Shown piece after piece: positions 58,661-64,000 of a stretch of DNA of 64,000 nt. Both the position numbers and the translations under genes were made by a program. The notes below the pieces were generated by a model that was given only the letters and a program-made list of their open reading frames with translations, did not search any database and was not told the DNA's origin. The DNA comes from Lagopus muta. Its lineage: Eukaryota > Chordata > Aves > Galliformes > Phasianidae. How positions within the stretch are numbered: position 1 is the stretch's first letter; each line of letters begins with the position of its first letter. The stretch is taken from assembly GCF_023343835.1 (NCBI RefSeq), contig NC_064435.1, positions 56,644,134 to 56,708,133 on the forward strand, written 5' to 3'.

Positions 58661-60720
58661 TAATTTTCTTCTTTTCACTGGATGTGTTTTGATATTTTTT
58701 TGTTTCTGTCTCTCAAAGGCATCCTTGCAGTTGGCCACACAATTCCTTTCAGTTTCCTGATTTTTAGGATTAAGAACAATCTGCTGAAGGCAGGGGAAGG
58801 AAAGCCATAGTCCTGAAGGGGTCTGGCTGCTGATCAGTTGGGTGGGATCACATAAAAAATGCTTCAGAAAAAGCAGAAAAGCAAAGCCAGTGATGTTACT
58901 CATTTTGAGTGCAAGAGTCTTGTCAGCTGTGGGATCTATAATTAAGATGTGATTTTCTTCCCTCTGAAGTGCACTGAATGGATACTAACTTTATGCATCT
59001 TCATGAATTACATCAAATATTTCAACAAAAATTCTGGAACTTGTATGAGGATTTAAGCATTTGGAATGTAGGATTAATGACTTATATCCAAAAGTGTCAT
59101 TCACTTAGAGGCTAAAGAGCTATGAAAACATTACTTCTAAATGTTCGGATGCCTATAGTACAAAAAAATGTAAAGCCATTGCTGTTTTTCAAGCCATGTC
59201 AAGGCACTGCTGCACTTCTCTTGGAACTTCTCTTGGAAGGCCTTTGAACATATGGGAAATCTTTCCTCTGCTCAGAAAAGCTGTCACAAAGGGGGACAGA
59301 ATGCTTATTTGTAGGCAAAATATTTAATGTTTAGACTGTAAACCCTGCCGGAACAAGTAAGGCTGCTTTTCCTGCTGATGTTGCCATTAAGTTTATTGCA
59401 TCTCATCCAAAGTGCCTGACCTTCTTGCCTTGATCTACTTCACTCATTAGCAGGCTCAGAGCCAACATGCAGGCATTTAACAAGGTACCCAACTATGAAC
59501 TGGTTTTCTAACCAAAGACACCAGCCTTGTAATTATCTGCCTGTGCTTTTGCCAGGATGTTATCACATCTCTCACAAAACAGGCTGTTGATAGTATGATG
59601 TGCACAACACATCGCTGGTGCAGAGGCTCAGTTTAACACACATACCTGCTCTGGGCTCTGGCAGTATTTATTTTACCCTTGATATAAACAGCAGTAGTTT
59701 GATAGAAGAGATGTGCGATGAAATACCTTGTACTCCTCCTTAATAAGTTACAACCACACAGACCTCCCAACAGAAACATCAGCTACCCTATGATGCAAGT
59801 TTTGTTTACATGTTTATACATAATGCATTTATGTGTATATACACATGTATGAACAGTTAGTTTTGAGCTCTTTAAGAGCAAATTGTTTAAGATAAGTACC
59901 TCTCCACTTGCTTTGGTTCACTCCAACAACAGAATGGCATCAATGGAAATACACAGGCTTTATTCAAAGGCTGCTGCTTGTGGCCTTTGATGCCAGCCAG
60001 GATGAAGGTCAGTGAACTGTCCCAGTGTTAACTCCTTGGTACTCCCAGGGGCACATTGCACACCACCCCTTCAGGCCTTCACCTCCTGTCTCTTCTGGCT
60101 CCTGGGCCCCGCAGAATGTTTTCTCCTGGGAGAAGGCAGTATGAAGAATGCATAGAAGATGTACTGCATGGTTAGCATCAATTTAATGCTGCAAACTCAA
60201 AGCCAGTGTCTGACTGTAGTTGCTGCATAACTGCTGCGTGAGTGATCTATGGGTAAGAACCTCACCTGCATGGAGAGCTTTAATCACCCCTGAAAGAATG
60301 CTGTTGTGGTTTGTCTGAGCAAAGCTGCCTGAAGGATATTAAGACTGGCAGAACCTCCTGCTGTCACTTCAGCATGATTAACATTTGAAAATACTTCTGC
60401 TTAACTGTTCAATGAATTTACAATCTTATTCTTGAAAAAATACAAAGTCTTCTACCATTTAATAGACCGTACTGGAGAAGGTGCTCGAACTTTTTTTTTT
60501 TTATTCTTCCCCAGCCTGTCATATAAACTCTGTGTGGTCAGAGATCTGTTGCTGAACCAGAAATACGCAGTGAGAAGGCTCCATGTTACTAACTGCTGTT
60601 TTACAGTGTTGTAAGCCTTGGTGGCCCTGCTCCTGGAAGGTGCTGAGCATCACTGCTTCACATGCAGCACAGCCTACAGCCACCAGCCTTTGTTGAAGCA
60701 TTGTGTGACCTGTTGCCTGG

Positions 60721-61032
60721 TATATAATCAAAGATTATAAAGATGTTATAATTATGAAATAAACCAGAAAGTTTGGCTAAGCAGGTTATAATAACAAAAA
60801 GAGAATAGATAGAATGCTTACCTGTGTCCTGGGCTTGCTGCAAATCTCCAGAGGAGGGATCTCCAGAAGAGATCATTCTCTACTGGCAGTCAGCTCTTAA
60901 ATGGGTCTAGGAGAGGTGCAGCCAGGCTCCACCCCTTCCGGCAGCACAAGTGAATTGCCTTCACCTGTGCTCCCATGGCTGACTCATTGCTCGCTTCAGA
61001 GGTTCAGGTTGTGATTCAGCAGTTCCCATATA
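60721..61032 (-). mobile_element. Solo LTR, ERVL-like family
   Basis: About 312 nt with termini TATATAATC and CCCATATA, apparently TG and CA each decayed to TA. A perfect 5-bp target-site duplication CCTGG flanks it (60716-60720 and 61033-61037). It shares GGAGGGATCTCCAGAAGAGATC, written here in complement to the element, and CTGACTCATTGCTCGC-type U3 sequence with the other copies. No internal proviral sequence. Confidence 0.87.
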
Positions 61033-64000
61033 CCTGGGAACTGAGGTCTTCCATGAATTGGTCTCTTTACATAGCCATACCCAAATGGGATTATCAATGG
61101 TTAGGTAGGAGCTGTTAATTCTGGATCTTAGTGATCTTTGCCTCTCTACTAATGCAATTTCACAGCTCTGTCTGATAAGTTCTGTAGCAGAGAGTGCTGC
61201 CTAACTTCTTGTAGTCCCAGATTTTGGCGTCAGTTATGAGTATCTCAAGAGACAACGTCTGAAAATTCTACTCAAACTGCAGCGTGATGCAGGCAAGAGT
61301 GAGGAGGTAGAAAGGCTTGCTGCTGCTGCACTGGGAGCAGAATCAGAAATGCTTGGTGGTGACTGGTATTTTGGGGAGTTGTGTGAAGGAGCTTCTCCTT
61401 TCTGGATTTACGCTACTAGGAGAAGGGGATAATTTAAATTTCATGAAGGTGGTATACTGAGAAATGACTGAAATAATACTGGCTGCAATAATTACCAGGT
61501 ACCACAGATTGTGATATTACAATATCATTCTCCTTCTCCTGAAATATACCTTTAAGAAATGAAAAAGAGCCGGCTGGAGCTAGAGGTAATTGCTTGTGGA
61601 GGGACAGGTAGTGGTGAAACCCATTATATCATTTCTCTGCCAATGAAATATTTCTCCTAACAGTATACTTACATATTTGCTCTCTCAAACTTAGTATTAT
61701 TAGAAACTTAGTAATTACTTATGATACTTTTAAATGAAGATGACAATTAAGGCATGCTACTTCTGCTGAATTGCTTCTGAAATTAAGTTACTCATACTTG
61801 CATCAACACTTTGAGGCTGCTTCCCTGAGGTGTAGTAAAAACTCAAAGTGGGAGACCATCTCTGACCTGGATAGCTTACCTTTTCAAAGGACAAGATGAA
61901 TAAACACATTGGTTCTCCTTCACTTCAACCTGCCGTTTTAATTCTCTTAATTTTCTGTATGCTACTTCCTCTTGCTTGAAGACTTACTAGGGAGAAGGTG
62001 TCCATGTCAGCACTTAGCTAAACTATTCAAATTGAGTTATCTTTCCTGCAGTTATCTTTCCAGCCTTTCAGTTAATAAGCTACTGTCACAGTGCTTTTAT
62101 GAAGGAGATAAAGCTGCCTGCATATGAAAAGCTTCTAAACAATGTTGTCAATGTTTATGATACTCCATAAACGATATAATGACTGTCAAACAGTAAATCT
62201 CTTACCCTGTGGACTCTAAACCTTGTCCCAAGTTATAAGGTATAAAATAAGGAGCGATTAGCAATGAAATAATAAGTTACAAAGTAATCATCACTCCTTT
62301 TTGTTCCCACAATCATATTATTTTCCTGTAGTATAATGATAAGTAGACTTAAATGACTACAAATTTAGTTGACCTATTTCTAATCTTATGCTTACTATTG
62401 TATTGCAAGTAAAACTCTAACAAGCAACAGATATAAAGTTCGGGTAAAGGAAGGCAAGATTTATGCAAAAATAAAAATATTTTAAATAGATATGAATAAG
62501 TATTTGATATTCCACCGAGTTTTGTATTTCATTTGCAAATGGGTTTTATATATTAAATGAAGAAATACATAAATGAAAATGTCTGCCTAAGCTATGAGGC
62601 ATGACCTCTCTTGTAAGACTTGTTAATACAAGGTATTAATAATTGAATACTTCAAAATGGACAGTGAACATAAGGATAGAGCTTGTCCACAGACACAGGC
62701 ACCTAAAATGAGGAGTCTGCTACAAGTTCAGAGGCTCTTTAGTAAGGAAGAACTGGCTGCAAAATGATGATGGGACTACCCACATCTGGGAGGATATTAT
62801 TTGCATGCCAAGTGTCATCCCAGAGAGTTGGTAAACAGTGTTTGTGTATATTGCATTTTTCCTTTTGGTGCTCACTGTGTTCTAAAGGGCATTATGAACT
62901 GGAGTAAAAGCTCAGCCTTACATGCTATTGCGTGTAGTTCAGTATCTCCTGTAGTTCTTTCTTATTAACCTTTTTGTTATGAAAGAGGAGAAGGCAGCTC
63001 AGTTATCTTCCCGAGAAGGATCTCCTTAAACCAGTGTTTATCTGATTGCAAACTCAGTTGATATCAGAAAAAAATCTTAGATAAATATTAAGTTTTCCTC
63101 CGTGGGCAAAGAGTGAAATATTACTCCCTGGAAGAAGATCTTCCCTTTAGGAGAAATGTACACTTTTATTTGCCACTTTTCAAACTGAAGCAGCAAACAA
63201 AAGCCATCTCTTTTCTCTCCGTCCTCCAAAGCAGCTCTGTGAAGCAGAAACACTTATCAGCATTGCTCAAGTGCTTTCTGATGCTGAGATTGCTGCTAGG
63301 ATCCAACGCTTGCAGAGAGAAAAGGAGGAAGGGAAAGGGAAATTTTTTCCTGAATCACTGTGTGAGTGAATTGGATTTGTTGCTTGGATTATTATATGGT
63401 AGAGGAACAGATTTAAACATCTAAACCAACAGTTAATCTTTAACTCTCAAGTACCCTTCATAATGACAGGACACTACCATGAACTGAGATTAATGCCCTT
63501 GCTCTGCACGTGGCAGAGGAGATCTTTTTTGGCTCAGAGTCTCATCACCAGCCATAAAGCTGCAAAACAAGAAAACAAAGAGGTAAGGGCTTTCTTCTTC
63601 ACTATTATTGCAATATAGCAAACCAGAACTGATAAACAGAGGCTTGTTTTTTTCTCTAGGAGTCAGTGTGAGCAAAAAAGTGCAAGGATGACCATTGCTG
63701 TTCTCTGAAAAGCCCTCAAGGCAGCTCACATTCAATGCTTCTTCAGGGCTTCTGCTGGAGGCTGCAGCCTCATCTGGCAGCAAGTGCCAGGGTCACCTCT
63801 GCTCCCCACCAAACAGCATCCTTGCTGTTATGCAGCTCTTTGGACTTGATGCCATTTCATTAACCATCTCCACACAGTCAGGCTTTGTGAGGGTACTCAT
63901 GTCCAGATCTGCGTGGCTCCATGTTGTTACACCTCTAGCAGCTGCACGAGGTCTGTCCTTGGCCTGCAGAGCTGTGCTTCACTGCCTCGCAGAGCCTCAC

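Larger units (their letters stand above)
51181..64000. other. Intergenic region downstream of CNDP2
   Basis: About 12.8 kb with no recognisable exon, including no M20 dipeptidase motif that would mark CNDP1. Four copies of one LTR family lie at 52.7, 54.0, 54.5 and 60.7 kb, with CR1 fragments at 56.5 and 58.3 kb and a GT microsatellite at 58.0 kb. AT-rich unique sequence fills 55.2-57.3 and 61.6-63.1 kb. Confidence 0.65.

Overview
The window is vertebrate nuclear DNA, almost certainly from a bird and probably a galliform such as chicken. Two multi-exon genes have GT-AG introns and vertebrate-type polyadenylation signals. The interspersed repeats are mostly fragments of the avian CR1 LINE family, with the characteristic ATTCTATGATTCTATGA-type 3' end. 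A second family consists of solo LTRs. No bacterial, plasmid or phage features are present.

Layout. 1-12.5 kb is intergenic, with a long polypyrimidine microsatellite at 1.04-1.32 kb, several CR1 pieces and one solo LTR. 12.55-22.9 kb is DIPK1C (FAM69C) on the minus strand: four coding exons, 413 residues, with a CpG island over exon 1. 23-36.9 kb is intergenic, carrying CR1 fragments in both orientations and simple repeats. 36.9-51.2 kb is CNDP2 on the plus strand: a noncoding first exon in a CpG island, then eleven coding exons that assemble without a gap into 475 residues. 51.2-64 kb is intergenic, with four more copies of the LTR family (one rearranged) and two CR1 fragments.

The two genes are head to head, with start codons about 17 kb apart and CpG islands about 14 kb apart. 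From memory of the human map, DIPK1C and CNDP2 are also divergent neighbours on chromosome 18q22, so the pair looks like conserved synteny. Their products act in different places and I see no shared pathway. CNDP2 is a cytosolic dinuclear-metal dipeptidase that cleaves Cys-Gly and other dipeptides. DIPK1C is predicted to be a type II membrane protein of the ER lumen with an atypical kinase fold.

The most informative non-genic result is the LTR family. Four copies have recognisable ends; three have perfect 5-bp target-site duplications and one has a duplication with a single mismatch. That identifies them as solo LTRs of an ERVL-like endogenous retrovirus family. The best copy carries two adjacent perfect palindromes in its U3 region. 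I found no convincing undescribed gene system; weaker leads (a possible extra exon, a possible minus-strand transcript end, AT-rich candidate enhancers) are marked as such.
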